From contig CM028335.1 of NCBI GenBank assembly GCA_016647705.1, positions 7,598,818 through 7,662,817 of the forward strand: 64,000 nt of DNA. The letters run 5' to 3'. A program made the position numbers and the translations under genes. Of this stretch, positions 13,001 to 22,415 are shown in pieces. The DNA is from Eucommia ulmoides. Lineage: Eukaryota; Streptophyta; Magnoliopsida; Garryales; Eucommiaceae. Under the pieces are notes generated by a model. The model searched no databases and had not been told where the DNA came from. It saw nothing but the letters and a program-made list of their open reading frames with translations. How positions within the stretch are numbered: position 1 is the stretch's first letter; every line of letters begins with the position of its first letter.

Positions 13001-14232
13001 ATTACTTACTAATCACCGGGATATTCTTGCGTGTTTTGTGGCTCATGATCTTGCATAGGAGAGCAATGCCAGACATACATGGCATGACAACCTCAGTCAA
13101 GACAATATCAATATGATTTGTTAAATCTTGTAAAATCTTCCATGCTTGCACTCCATTAGATGTTCCCAGTACTGCCAAACCAACCAAATCGGGATCAAGA
13201 GAAACTAAATATGACAAATGAAAGAGATGCTGCAGGAAAATAGTAATCGAGTTTATGACATTCGTAAATATTTCAAAAAATATATTGTTCCAGAAGAGCT
13301 GGCAAAAGAGGTCTTAGCTTATAACCAAATAAACTGTTTATTGAGAAATTAAGGCAACAAATAGAAGACATGAACTAGCATTGTAGTGCAACATGCCAAC
13401 AACGTAATTGTGATTCACGACACCACTTTCTCAACAAAGTAAAAGGTTGAATGCTCAACTTCTGAATTTTCTGATTATTCTATCATTGTTTCTCATCATG
13501 TAAGAAGCGTGATATGTGCATAGAATCGCATAAATGAATGGTCAAACCCACAACTTGTACATAGAACCTACTCTTTGTCCAATCAAATAACTATCACATC
13601 GTTTCGGATATTAACTTCTTTGACTCTAGAAGTGGTCTTGTATATATGTTCAAACATAAAACATGATTACTCGATTCATATCCTATATTTTCATCATAAA
13701 AGTCCTAAGACATCACTAGCCTCATTCCTAATGGGAATAATAGCCTAGCAAAATACAATAGGCCATATTCTTTTTTCGTTAGAAGGAGGAGCAAACTCAT
13801 GTGCAGATACCAGAGAGAAAGTCAATCGCAAGCTCAACAACATTTGACGTGCTAAACAACAGTATTCTTTCAGAGATCAATAACAAACATCTCAAGTTCA
13901 TGTATCCCAATTTCCTAACCTTCATATCCACAATTACGAAGCAGTGCAGCAACAACATGGCGAGTACAATCATCATATTCCACCAGCAGGACCTTAATGG
14001 TCCTAAGATGAAGAAACATCTCCCAGCCTTCAGTGGAATTTTGAGCTCGTGGTTGTGGTACTTGTGCCACATGTCCAACTCCATCTTTCAAATCTTCTTC
14101 AGTTCCATTGATTTCCAATTCATCTTCCTTAGATGATCCTTGTCCCTTGCCCACAATTCCATCTCCATCTTCCTTACCCTCATCTCGGACATCATGGCTC
14201 ACTTCAGGAAAGTCATCTTCTTCCATTGCCAT
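4005..14232 (-). CDS. PRR7: Pseudo-response regulator PRR7/PRR37-like circadian clock protein (8 coding exons)
   Basis: Coding exons: 14232-13920, 13171-13010, 12904-12771, 12557-12396, 12226-12031, 11923-11632, 5226-4710, 4124-4005. All introns are GT-AG and phases agree, giving 631 codons plus TGA. Residues about 79-200 form a pseudo-receiver: the usual phospho-acceptor Asp is Glu131 (VLTEVVMP) and Lys183 is kept in [11 protein letters not shown]. Ser/Gly-rich [10 protein letters not shown] and [10 protein letters not shown] blocks follow, then AFSRY, a His run, and a C-terminal CCT domain (about 573-614). PRR7-type proteins are nuclear repressors of morning clock genes such as CCA1/LHY and affect flowering time. 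The phrase [20 protein letters not shown] favours PRR7/37 over PRR3, PRR5 or PRR9. Oddities: Tyr86 where relatives have Asn (VLLVEYDD), Leu590 where Glu is usual in the CCT, Gly609 where Arg or Lys is usual (RPRVGGQF), and a 6.4-kb intron 6. It is somewhat shorter than Arabidopsis PRR7. No frameshift or internal stop is seen. Confidence 0.92.
4340..4500 (+). repeat. TRIM-like LTR fragment in the last PRR intron
   Basis: This contains the repeat phrases TGTTGAATCCCACATCGCTT, GAGCTATATATAAG and GAGAATGAGTTAGGCCCATG in order. The same ordered phrases recur at 5700-6050, 7400-7520 and, reversed, at 63246-63522, where a PBS-like site identifies them as terminal repeats of a miniature LTR element. 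It lies wholly within the 585-bp intron 4125-4709. Confidence 0.65.
5270..5515. other. Possible MITE in PRR intron 6 (weak)
   Basis: The left edge GTAGTGTTTGGTCGG and the reversed right edge (TTTGTTTCG) are only loosely alike, and no clear target duplication can be read. It is AT-rich with no coding potential. I record it as a possible miniature inverted-repeat element only. Confidence 0.2.
5640..6049 (+). repeat. Tandem TRIM-like LTR heads
   Basis: Four loosely similar units carry variants of 'ATATCC..TTNGGCAAAGTCCACCCTGCGTGTGAGG..GTGTTGAATCCCACAT' (near 5645, 5715, 5905 and 5985). A PBS-like GATATCAGAGA at about 5842-5852 follows a 'GTGGGCCCCATTGGGTTTTTACAT' phrase, as in the TRIM at 63.2-63.5 kb. 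The last unit is interrupted at 6049 by a transposon and resumes at 7400. Confidence 0.6.
6050..7399. mobile_element. hAT-like non-autonomous transposon, 1.35 kb
   Basis: The ends are inverted: the left end contains CGTTTGGTTAGTGTTTCC and the reversed right end CGTTTGGTTAGTGTTCCC. They are flanked by CACTTGAG (6042-6049) and CACCTGAG (7400-7407), an 8-bp duplication with one mismatch. An 8-bp duplication is typical of hAT elements. The interior has repeated TCGATTTCGTCAATGA-type phrases and no transposase. Subterminal inverted blocks rich in CAACCCAACC extend the similarity. It split a TRIM-like repeat inside PRR intron 6. Confidence 0.75.
7400..7520 (+). repeat. Right half of the interrupted TRIM-like LTR
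   Basis: After the duplicated CACCTGAG, the sequence continues TTATTTGATCCTGAGTTATA then GAGTGAGTTAGGCGCATTGG, the expected downstream part of the TRIM repeat broken at 6049. A degraded PBS-like TGGTAATCTA lies at about 7500. Confidence 0.65.
7975..8500. repeat. 253-bp direct duplication inside the MULE
   Basis: Blocks beginning near 7980 and near 8233 share the ordered phrases TTTAGGGTTTCAGAT, TCTAGCCTTTTCACCTT, TTTGCTAGATTCA, GCTACATTAAATTGGTTCGG and GATTTCGCAGATCGTCGATT. About two copies in direct orientation differ by scattered substitutions and small indels. No open frame is maintained, so it is unlikely to be coding. Confidence 0.85.
8750..10700. repeat. 605-bp tandem array with about 25 copies of a GACARTGTTACATTCAACAC motif
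   Basis: Three long direct units start near 9114, 9722 and 10327 (period about 605 bp). They share GAGCATGATGAGAAGTTATC, GACAATGTTTGGATT and other phrases in fixed order. A short motif, GACA(A/G)T(G/A)TTA(C/T)ATTCAACAC, occurs about 25 times, for example at 8805, 8885, 9088, 9344, 9504, 9696, 9951, 9974, 10109, 10301, 10556 and 10580. It is always in the same orientation, usually after 'ATTA' or 'CTA'. It also occurs in the part left of the long array (8750-9080). Confidence 0.88.
12583..12622. repeat. Poly-T/poly-G tract in PRR intron 3
   Basis: A run of T followed directly by a run of about 16 G lies about 25 bp upstream of the exon 12557-12396 acceptor (on the coding strand: C-run, then A-run). 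Length is likely polymorphic and error-prone in sequencing. It may weaken or shift the branch point and polypyrimidine region of that intron. Confidence 0.8.
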
Positions 14233-15010
14233 CTGCTGTCATTGAAATGCTTCCTGCCAACCAGATTCAAGAAAGACAGACGATGAAGGTGGAGCAATAT
14301 GGAACCTGTGATAAAACCTCTGATAAACCCTTATCAATGAAAACAAACAGCACATTGCTTCTCCTTCAAGAACCAAAACTCTTCAAACACAAAGCCTTTT
14401 AAACCTAATCCAAACGTGAACGGTAGAATAGTCAATAGAGTAAGTAAACAGAAGATCCAGAATGAAAATTCATAAGATTCACCCAAAAAATCAAACCAAA
14501 ACCGTTTGTAAATCAGCTGAAAGTTTCCTTGTATATCCCAATCAGCCAATCATAGCCTGTAAAAAGAACAGAAAACAGAAATATCAAGCAAAGAAAAATT
14601 TCTCCAGATTAGAACACTCAAAATCATCAGGAAAACTCATTCAACACAGGAAAATCATCAATAATTTATAGACGATCGCAATTTTGTAACAAATTACAGC
14701 ATCAACCAAAAAAAAAAAAAAGAATCAGGGAAGTAGAAGAACAGAAAATTATTCAAATACAACACCAATCAAGCTGATTTACAAATAAATGAACATCATA
14801 AACAAATTCAACAAAAAAGTACGAACAAACTCACCTTCAGAGCTCGCAGACATGAACCAAATCCACCACTATAGAGCTTGATTCAGAATTGAAAAAAAAA
14901 ATGAATTCAACCGAACAGAAAATTAAATTATACACGAGATCTCTATAAACAAATTGAAAAACTAGAATCGATTTCAGATCTGCTCCTTTGAGTTACGAGG
15001 AAGAGCGATT
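14233..15010 (-). promoter_or_regulatory. PRR7: PRR 5' leader with a probable UTR intron
   Basis: Upstream of the ATG at 14232 the coding strand carries a good donor (CTGAAG|GTGAGT, last exon base 14835) and acceptor (CTTTTTACAG|GCTATG, first exon base 14556). This suggests a 278-bp 5'-UTR intron (14834-14557). The leader is otherwise AT-rich. A short upstream frame starts at 14549 (M-A-D-W-D-I). The transcription start is not determinable by eye and probably lies near 14.95-15.06 kb. Confidence 0.5.
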
Positions 15011-15089
15011 GACTGTTTTCGAGAGAAATGGACTTCCGCTTGAGAAAAAGAAAAAGAGAAAGGAAAATGTATGAACGCCTGGGACGGAT

Positions 15090-15180
15090 ACAACTGACGT
15101 GGATAAAATGAAGGCATACGAGGTGCCACGGTGGAGGAGAATATCTGACGTGGCTTTAATATTGGTGACGTGGCGGACAC
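15090..15180 (-). promoter_or_regulatory. ACGT-element cluster with an evening-element-like core upstream of PRR
   Basis: TGACGTGG occurs three times on the plus strand in 80 bp (15095-15102, 15146-15153, 15166-15173), which reads CCACGTCA in the PRR orientation. This is an ACGT core of the C/G-box type bound by bZIP factors. Between them GAATATCT (15139-15146) carries the AATATCT core of the evening element / CCA1-LHY binding site. Position is 0.86-0.94 kb upstream of the start codon. Function is inferred from motif identity only. Confidence 0.5.
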
Positions 15181-16280
15181 AATCTAAAGGTGAGAGCTCA
15201 AGCGATTGGACGGAAGCGGAAATAGATCGGATGCGGGACACGAGACTCAAAAAGGAAGAGACGTCGATCGCCGTGGTCACGGCGTTAAATGATTTGAAAT
15301 GACATTAATATCCTTATCTTTTTGAGTAATGACATAACTATCAGACGGCTAATATTTTTTTTTTAAAAATAAAAAATAAAAATGGCCTAAATTTGGAACG
15401 TTTCATCACGATTAGGCATTGTTTTATTAAGATGTGTATACTTTAAGCTGGTACATTATTGGAAAGATGTATTTGAAGGCTGTCTCCCAAGCAATTTTAT
15501 TTTAAATTATCTCAATCTTACTTTAACAACTTTAGTTGGAATTGGAAAGTGACTGAAAAGAAGATTCATGCCAACAAGTGGATTAGCACATGAATCTTGT
15601 AGTTTTTTTTTTTTTTAGAAGGGCATTTTTTCTTTTTTTGGTAGATATGAAAGGAAAACAAAGATAAACACAAAAGCAAACAACACTAGAACAAACTAGG
15701 TTCCGGGCATAAATCAAAAGTTCTATTGTCCATCTTTTGAAAGAGAATGTCTTCAACGTCCGTTGTCGAAGTAATTTTCCTTAGTACCTCTTTTAGCTAA
15801 AATGTTAACACAACGGTTAGTCTCACGAGAAACAAATTGAAGAGTATTTTTGTAAAGATAAAGTAACCTTTTTACATTTCTCAATCAGGTCTTTATATCC
15901 ATGATTTCATGGACAATTGTTATGGATCAAAATCACTGCCTTTGCCGAATCCGTTTCAGCCTGAACTCTAGGGTAATCTCTGTTTCCCGTAATTTTGATA
16001 TGCATGACTATACTTCTGATTTTAGCTTCTTCCCCAGGTTATCTCTGAGGAGACTTCCCAAATCTCATTTAACAGGATTACCTTTAGAACTACCATTCGT
16101 GTTGAGATTGAGGAATCATGTTTTAGGAGGAAACCAGAAAGTGGTTAGTCTTTTGAAATCATTTGAGAAATTTGGTTCAAAGATAGATTAAGAAAGGTCA
16201 TTTGCGTAATTTATAATTCTCACAATCATAGTAGTCGGAGAACTACAAATTCATTCAATAATCTCTTTATTTTTATCCTT

Positions 16281-16736
16281 TCAAATTTTCCAAGTAGTCG
16301 CAATAAAGATAAAATAGGAAGGATTAAGGAAACTACCTTTAAGTTTGCGTTTAAACCAATCCCCAAATCCATAGAGGATTGATTGTACTTGAAATAAGAA
16401 CAATTGACATGATCCCAAAGATGTTAGCTTTTGGGCAAGTGCAAAAAACATGTTCAACACTTTCAACCGCATTATTACATCTTTGACAAATACTAGAAAC
16501 ATTTCCACCATGAGACGTCCGGAAAAGGTTAGTAACAAGTCTTTTATGAAAAATAGTCTAATAAAAAAATTTAAGATTTTGGGGGATCTTAAGTTTTCAA
16601 ATCCAACTCCAATTGTTATTATACGAGATACACAAATGCTAAGCCGATCTAATAGAAAATAATAAGGTATTCTCAGGCATCCATAAGAATCATCAATAAG
16701 ATTGAAAGAAGGAGACTGGATAACTCTAATTTTCAT
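16281..16736 (-). pseudogene. LINE zf-RVT (C-terminal) remnant
   Basis: The minus-strand frame reads F-E-N-L-R-S-P-K-I-L-N-F-F-I-R-L-F and then L-L-T-F-S-G-R and E-M-F-L-V-F-V-K-D-V. In intact L1 proteins the corresponding pattern is 'W..I..L..P.K...F.WR...' followed by a C-x2-C...H-x-F-x-x-C cluster. The Cys/His ligands are largely lost here. It sits at the 3' end of the LINE, as expected. Confidence 0.6.
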
Positions 16737-16802
16737 TTCAGTATTAGTATTTATAAGATGAAGTATAGGATTAAGAAACCAATTTCCAACATCATCTACA
16801 AT

Positions 16803-17644
16803 TAGGGGTGTGTAAAATACCCAAAACCTGTAGGCCCAATCCGAACCCGCTTGAAATAGGCCTGATCCGAAGAGAAAATAAATAGTAACGTAAGGAATCG
16901 GCCTAAAATAGTCAGGCTTGAAAATTCCGAATCGGTTGTTAGATTAGAGGTCGTACCTACCCGCTAGCCCCGATCCGATCGGAACACGAAACGACGTCGT
17001 TTCGTTATAGTATAAATGTGTCCTTATGCAATTGAACCCTAGCTGCATTCCTCATTCCGTATCCCTCTCGATTTCAATTGAACCCTAGCCGCTTCTCCTC
17101 TCAATCTCTCCGATCACCGAAGCTTCATACCTTCATCAATTTTAGATCAAAGACGACGACGACGATGGTGCTTCATCGATTGAGGACTACGAATGGATAT
17201 CAAGACAATAATGCTTCATCGATTGACGACTACATATTCATGCCTTCATCGATTTCAGATTGGTGACGATGATGATGTTTCCAGATCGACGACAACGACA
17301 ATGGTGATGTTTTCTGATCTGCAGTGACCCTAAATCTTCCAGATCGACGCTTCTTCCATTTTCATATGTCAACGGTTGTTGTGTATGTTCATTCAATCTT
17401 TTTTTTTTTTTTTGTTCATTTAATAGTTTTAATTCTTTGGTTGTGGCCTATTGTTGATAAGCTTCTTGATTTCCATCGAGGCACGAACTTGTCCAAAATA
17501 TCGACCAATTTTTCTGCGGGCGGGGGTTCGACCAACCCTGATCTGAAACTTCGGATTCAATAAATTTTTTTGGTAACTTGAATATTTCGGATTGGCTGAG
17601 TAAATCGGCCAATACTGATCCGATCTGACCTGTGCACACCCCTA
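16803..17644. mobile_element. hAT-type MITE, 842 bp, inside the LINE
   Basis: It starts TAGGGGTGTG and the reversed right end is also TAGGGGTGTG, a 10-bp terminal inverted repeat typical of plant hAT MITEs. It is flanked by TCTACAAT (16795-16802) and TCCAGAAT (17645-17652), an 8-bp duplication matching at 6 of 8 positions. The interior has two AACCCTAGC(T/C)GC blocks near 17035 and 17083 that look like a captured or duplicated 5'-UTR-like segment. No transposase is encoded. Confidence 0.75.
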
Positions 17645-17649
17645 TCCAG

Positions 17650-18547
17650 AATATCAGCAACTTTAAGATCAAAAGTATCTTGGAACTCCTAACAATCTAA
17701 GGGTTTATCCCCACACCACCAGTCAGTCCATAAATTAATAGAAATACCATTTCATACCTTCCATTTAATACATTTTTCAAGGAAATTCTTAGCAGAGAAA
17801 ACTCCCCTCCAAATATGAGAACTCCCATTTATTTTCCTCCAAGATGAGGGATTATTATCAATAGAGTATTTATTACGAATGACCCTACCCTACAAACTTT
17901 GGTCATTATTCGCAATTTTTCAACCAAGTTTAGCCAAATTAGTTCTAGACTTCCTAATACCTAAACCCCTATCATTTTTATTGCGACATATTTTGTCCCA
18001 TTTAATAAGATGATATTTTTTCACATTATCCCTATCCCCTCATAAGAAATTTTGATTGATTTTATCAATAGTGTCACAAAATTTTAAGGGAATAGGAATG
18101 ATTTGCATGGAATAGTGCGGGATGGTAGTAGTGACATATTTTATAAGAGTAGTTATATCCACTATAGATAACATATTAGATTTCCATTTAGACAATCTAT
18201 TGTGAATGTTTGGGATCACATGATGGACATGAAGATTATTAAGTCTCCCATGAACTAACGGGAAACCAAGATACACTCCTAAGTCCTCCGTTAGGCCAAT
18301 ATTCAAATGATTACTAATATCTCTCGCTTTCCAACGGGAAATGAAAGGGGCAACATAAATTTTTGATTTAGCGAAATTAATTTTTTGACCTAAGACTTTA
18401 GTAAAATTATTGAGAATATTTAAATATTATTAATTTGGGCAGTATTAGCTTCAAGAAATAGGACAAGAACATAAGCAAAAAATAAATGGAAAATAATAGG
18501 GCCACTTTTCCCAGCTCTCAAACCTTTCTAGATACATTTATTAGTAT
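17650..18547 (-). pseudogene. LINE reverse transcriptase, C-terminal part
   Basis: The minus-strand frame at 18306-18040 carries LGVYLGFPLVHGRLN and W-K-S-N-M-L-S, the well-conserved 'YLG.PL..GR' and 'GWK.K.LS.AGR..LIK' blocks downstream of the plant L1 RT catalytic site. The adjoining piece up to 18547 reads like F-F-A-Y-V-L-V-L-F, where intact relatives have FFADDL. The catalytic Asp pair is therefore lost. Confidence 0.8.
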
Positions 18548-20721
18548 TGACGCACCCCAATTTTTCGAAAGGAAAATGATATGAAATAATACAGAAGCTT
18601 AAAAGAGAATGGGGTTTTAAAACGTCGATTTTCTCAAAAAAATACTTAGGCTATTTAAAAATAAGAAGTCGCCACATAGTATTGGATTTAAATGGTGTGT
18701 TAGGTCACCGAATTTTTAGAAAACAATTTAAAGGTATGCTAGGTCATCGAATGTATAGAAAACAATTTAAAAAGGTCCAAGCAAAATTGACTCCAGAAAC
18801 ATGGTTAAACCAAATATTCATTTAAGAGCTTGGGGGTTAGTTACGCTCAGGGAAGCTGTTAGGCACCCCAAGACATCTGTCCGAAAGCTGTACCTTATGT
18901 CCAATTAAATTCAATTAATTTAAGTCCGAACGTTTTATTTTATTTTGAAATATTTTCCTTCTTATGAAATATTTTTAGTATTTTTAAAAAATAAGATGGG
19001 ACAAATTTTTGTATTTTTTTTGGGAATGTTCCCTCGGTATGACCTTTTATCAAATATTATGCGTGGTAAGGATTTAATTATTTAATATATATAAAAAAAT
19101 GCAAGTAGTGTACATATCGTGACTAAATGTGATAAAGTAGCATGGATTATGAATTTAAAAAAAACTATAGGTGTGAAATATAAAAAAATGTAACAGGTAA
19201 AAGTGTCCTAAACATGCCGTCTAAATGAAACAAAAAATAAATATGCAAGATGGATGCAAATAATGTCTTTTTAAGTTTACCCAATTAATTTAAAGATATC
19301 TTGATTTGAAATTCTCTCAAATTCTATGTATATAAGAATCGAGGGAGGATTGCGGAAACAGTTTTGTCGGAATTGATCTTTTCAAAACTTAAGTGGAATC
19401 CCAAGAAAAGATTTACTGAGGGAAGATATTTCCTAAAGCCAATCATTTCTAAATTTCACTCTAGTTGGGAAATGAAAACGAGGTCACAAAAAACTCTCCC
19501 ACGATTTATCGAATCGTCGAATTTATCTTAAGGTTCGTAAGGATTAATTCCCACAAACTACAATTTTACTATTTGTTTTTTGGATTTTTATATTTTTTAT
19601 TTTTTCGGGTTTTTTGATAATGAAAAAAAAAAAAGAAATACAGAAAAATAAATAAGGAAAAGCATAATTCACCTAATGCTCGGGGATTAAGTTTAAGAAC
19701 GAGAAACCCATTCCGATGTTTTCATTGGATCATCAGACGACTTATGTTTTTTTTAATTTTTCTTTTATGAATTGCGACAAATAAAAAGAATGAAAAAATT
19801 AAAAAACAAACAAACAAACAAACAAACAAAGATATATGGGTGTCCTTGTTTAAACGCTCAAAGGTTCAAATTTGAGAATGAGGAATCTCATCCCGGCGTT
19901 TTCATCAAGTCATCGGACAATTAAAAGAAATAAAACTTATAGGAATTTAAATTGAGTGAAAAGAAATAAGCTTAAAAAATTAGAGATAAAAGAAAAACAT
20001 GCATGTTTTAGACCAAGAATCCCGATACTTGGGTTTTTCCTCTCTCGCAGATGGCTTCCCAAAAGGATTTGAGAATTACTCTTCTAGGGGTGGCCCTTCT
20101 CAATTTTTGAATGAATAAACTAAGAGGAGGAATGATGGTCCTATTTATAGGAAAAAAATGGGGCATTAAATCACTTAGGAAACCCTAAAACAAGGTCTAA
20201 CCGCCTAAAACCCAGTCCAAGTTGGACAGGGAAAGGGCAAATTCGAAAAAGAGTTGAAAAAAGAAGATTCTGGAATTTTGAATTTTCCACCACATTTTCT
20301 TTCAAAATTTGACTTTTCCTTCATTTTCTTGGTGGTTGACACATGGTGGGCGAGGGTCCATGGTCTCTCTCTCTCTCTCTCCCCTCATTTTCTCTCTCAG
20401 TTTGAATAGCCTTCTCCCAAATTTCTTTTATCTTTTTTTCTCTCTACTCTCTCTCCCCCCATCCTCTTCTCTCTCCCCCCATCCTCTTCTCTCTCTTGGT
20501 TTGAATAGCCTCCCCTCCCAATTTTTTCTCTCTATTTTTCTCTCTACTCTCTCTCTCATTTGTATTTAACTCCCCATTTTTTCTTCTTTCAATTTCACCC
20601 CTCATTTATTTCAATTTTCTTCATTTTCTTCTTTATTTTTTATTTTAATTGTATTTTTTAGAAATAAAATAAAACAAAGTAAAGTATAAAATAAAAACAT
20701 ATTTTTTTTACGGGGCGGTCA
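18548..20721 (-). repeat. Solo LTR (family D) inside the LINE
   Basis: Reversed, it starts TGACCGCCCCG and ends GGGGTGCGTCA. The same family recurs on the plus strand at 38753 to about 43008, where both copies share TTCGGTGACCTGACACACxAT, ATGTGGCGACTCCTTATTT and a block on (A)CCAACCCCCAAG. There is no internal coding region, so it is a solo LTR (or LTR-only remnant). A CT-rich microsatellite lies at about 20360-20555. No clear target duplication is readable (AGTAT left, AAATG right). Confidence 0.7.
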
Positions 20722-22415
20722 AAATGTTGTGTGTACAAATATTGTCAATAATCAAATGTGCGAGTCTCTCCATACAAAGGGTGAAAAGATAAAGGGATAA
20801 ATGATCCCCTTGCCTAAGACCCCTAGAGGGTTTAAAATCCTCAAGGGATTCTCCATTCCAAATAATAGAGAGGGAGACATTCATCACACAAGACATAATT
20901 AAATTAACCCAAAGGTCGGGGAAATTAAAACTAATGAGGGTATCTTTAAGGAAATTCCAATTAATTCTATTACAGACTTTATCAGGATCAATTTTCAATA
21001 TGATACCACCCTCTTTACTCTTGGACTTTATAAGAGAATGAATAATCTCTTGAGTAATAATAACATTATCCGTACTCATCCTTCCCGGCACAAAGCTACT
21101 CTGAAACGGGCCCACAATATTTTCTAACATAGGTCTAAGTCTATTAACAAGCAGTTTAGTAACCAATTTATAAGAGGTATTATAAAGACTTATGGGACGA
21201 AATTAGCTAATATTTTCCGGAATATCAATTTTTGGGATAAGATCAATGAAGGTGTTGTTAGAAGTCAGAGGCATAGCAACATTTATAAAGCAATTTCTAA
21301 CGAAACTATAAATATCATAACCCACAATACTCCAGTTTCATTTAAAGAAAATAGTTTGATATCCATTCGGACCCAGAGCTTTTAAATCTTTCATATCTTT
21401 AATAGTATCCCAAATTTCCAAGTTAATAGGAATACCTCAAAGATTTGAATGATGGCAGTTGTCAATTTTAGGGCATTGAAGATGAGGCAAAATATTAGTA
21501 ACTAAAGACATGTCATTACATAATAAATTCTAGAAATAATTTCTAACATGTAATTTTAACTCGTCTTTATTACTAATCCAACCATTATATTTTTTAATCA
21601 TGAAAATTTTATTTCTACGTCTTCTATTCAAAGTCATACAATGAAAGAATTTATTATTTTTATTACCAAGTTGGAGCCACTGAATTCTAGATTTTGGTGC
21701 CAATGAATTTCTTCCTTAATGAGAATATCTCTATAGTACTCTTTTTAAAACGATTGTTCAAGGCGGCTTAAATTATGAGCAAAGAATATATCCTACATTT
21801 TTTGAACACCTTTAAGTCTAGCTAAAATATTACGTTTAATTTTGAAAATATTCCCAAAAGTTTTGGAATTCCACTCTTTAAGAATAGAAGTGAACAGTTT
21901 CAAATCCAAATTAGAATCATCATCAACCCAATTATCCAACATTAAGTTTTTGAAATTATCATGCATTGACCACATAGCTTCAAAATGGAAAGGTCTAATC
22001 CGAGGAGGGGAGGGGGTAGTAACCATAACAATTAATAAGTAAAGGGGAGTGTTCAAAGTACATACGAGGGAGGGTTTCCACACCCGTATTTGGAAAGATC
22101 GAATTCCATTTGTCATTAGCAAGTGCTCGATCTAGACATTTGCCAATTCTGATACCGCTCCTAATCCTACTCGTCAAGGTCATTTTAGGTCCATTAGAAC
22201 CGAAATCCATTAACCCACAGTCACTTAGGTTACGGTTAAGCAGTTAATGCGGGCAATATCCGAAGGCGAACAAAGGCTCGCCTTCTCACTTTGGGAGACA
22301 ATATCATTGAGATCACTAGTTTCCAACCAAGGAGAAGAGTTCAACTGAGCAACCTCTTTCCTATCTTTCCAAAGTTCTTGTTTCATTCTATGATTAGATT
22401 TCACATAAACAACAG
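20722..22415 (-). pseudogene. LINE endonuclease C-terminus and reverse transcriptase core
   Basis: The minus-strand frame at 21166-20708 carries LLVNRLRPMLENIVGPFQSS, FVPGR, then GLRQGD and ERLAHLI, the canonical L1 RT blocks (NRL...L...I...Q..FV.GR; SRGLRQGDPLSPYLF). 'LKIDPDKV' replaces the usual 'LK.D..KA'. Between 22210 and 21790 the frame has the C-terminal endonuclease and linker features (K-C-L-D-R-A-L-A-N-D-K-W, then H-S-P-L-L). Frameshifts separate these blocks. Confidence 0.85.

Noticed and set aside
13797-14136. Open frames overlapping PRR exon 1 on either strand (13797-14084 minus, 13801-14136 plus)
   Set aside because: Shadows of exon 1 in other frames, running into the intron.
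17030-17280. Gene-like 5'-UTR phrases (AACCCTAGC, TCTCTCCGATCACCG) and a short open frame
   Set aside because: They lie inside the hAT MITE and have no splice-linked coding continuation or domain.
20309-20569. Ser/Leu-rich open frame
   Set aside because: Translation of a CT microsatellite within a solo LTR.
18543-20726. Target-site duplication for the family D LTR in the LINE
   Set aside because: The adjoining 5-mers (AGTAT and AAATG) do not match, so none is claimed.
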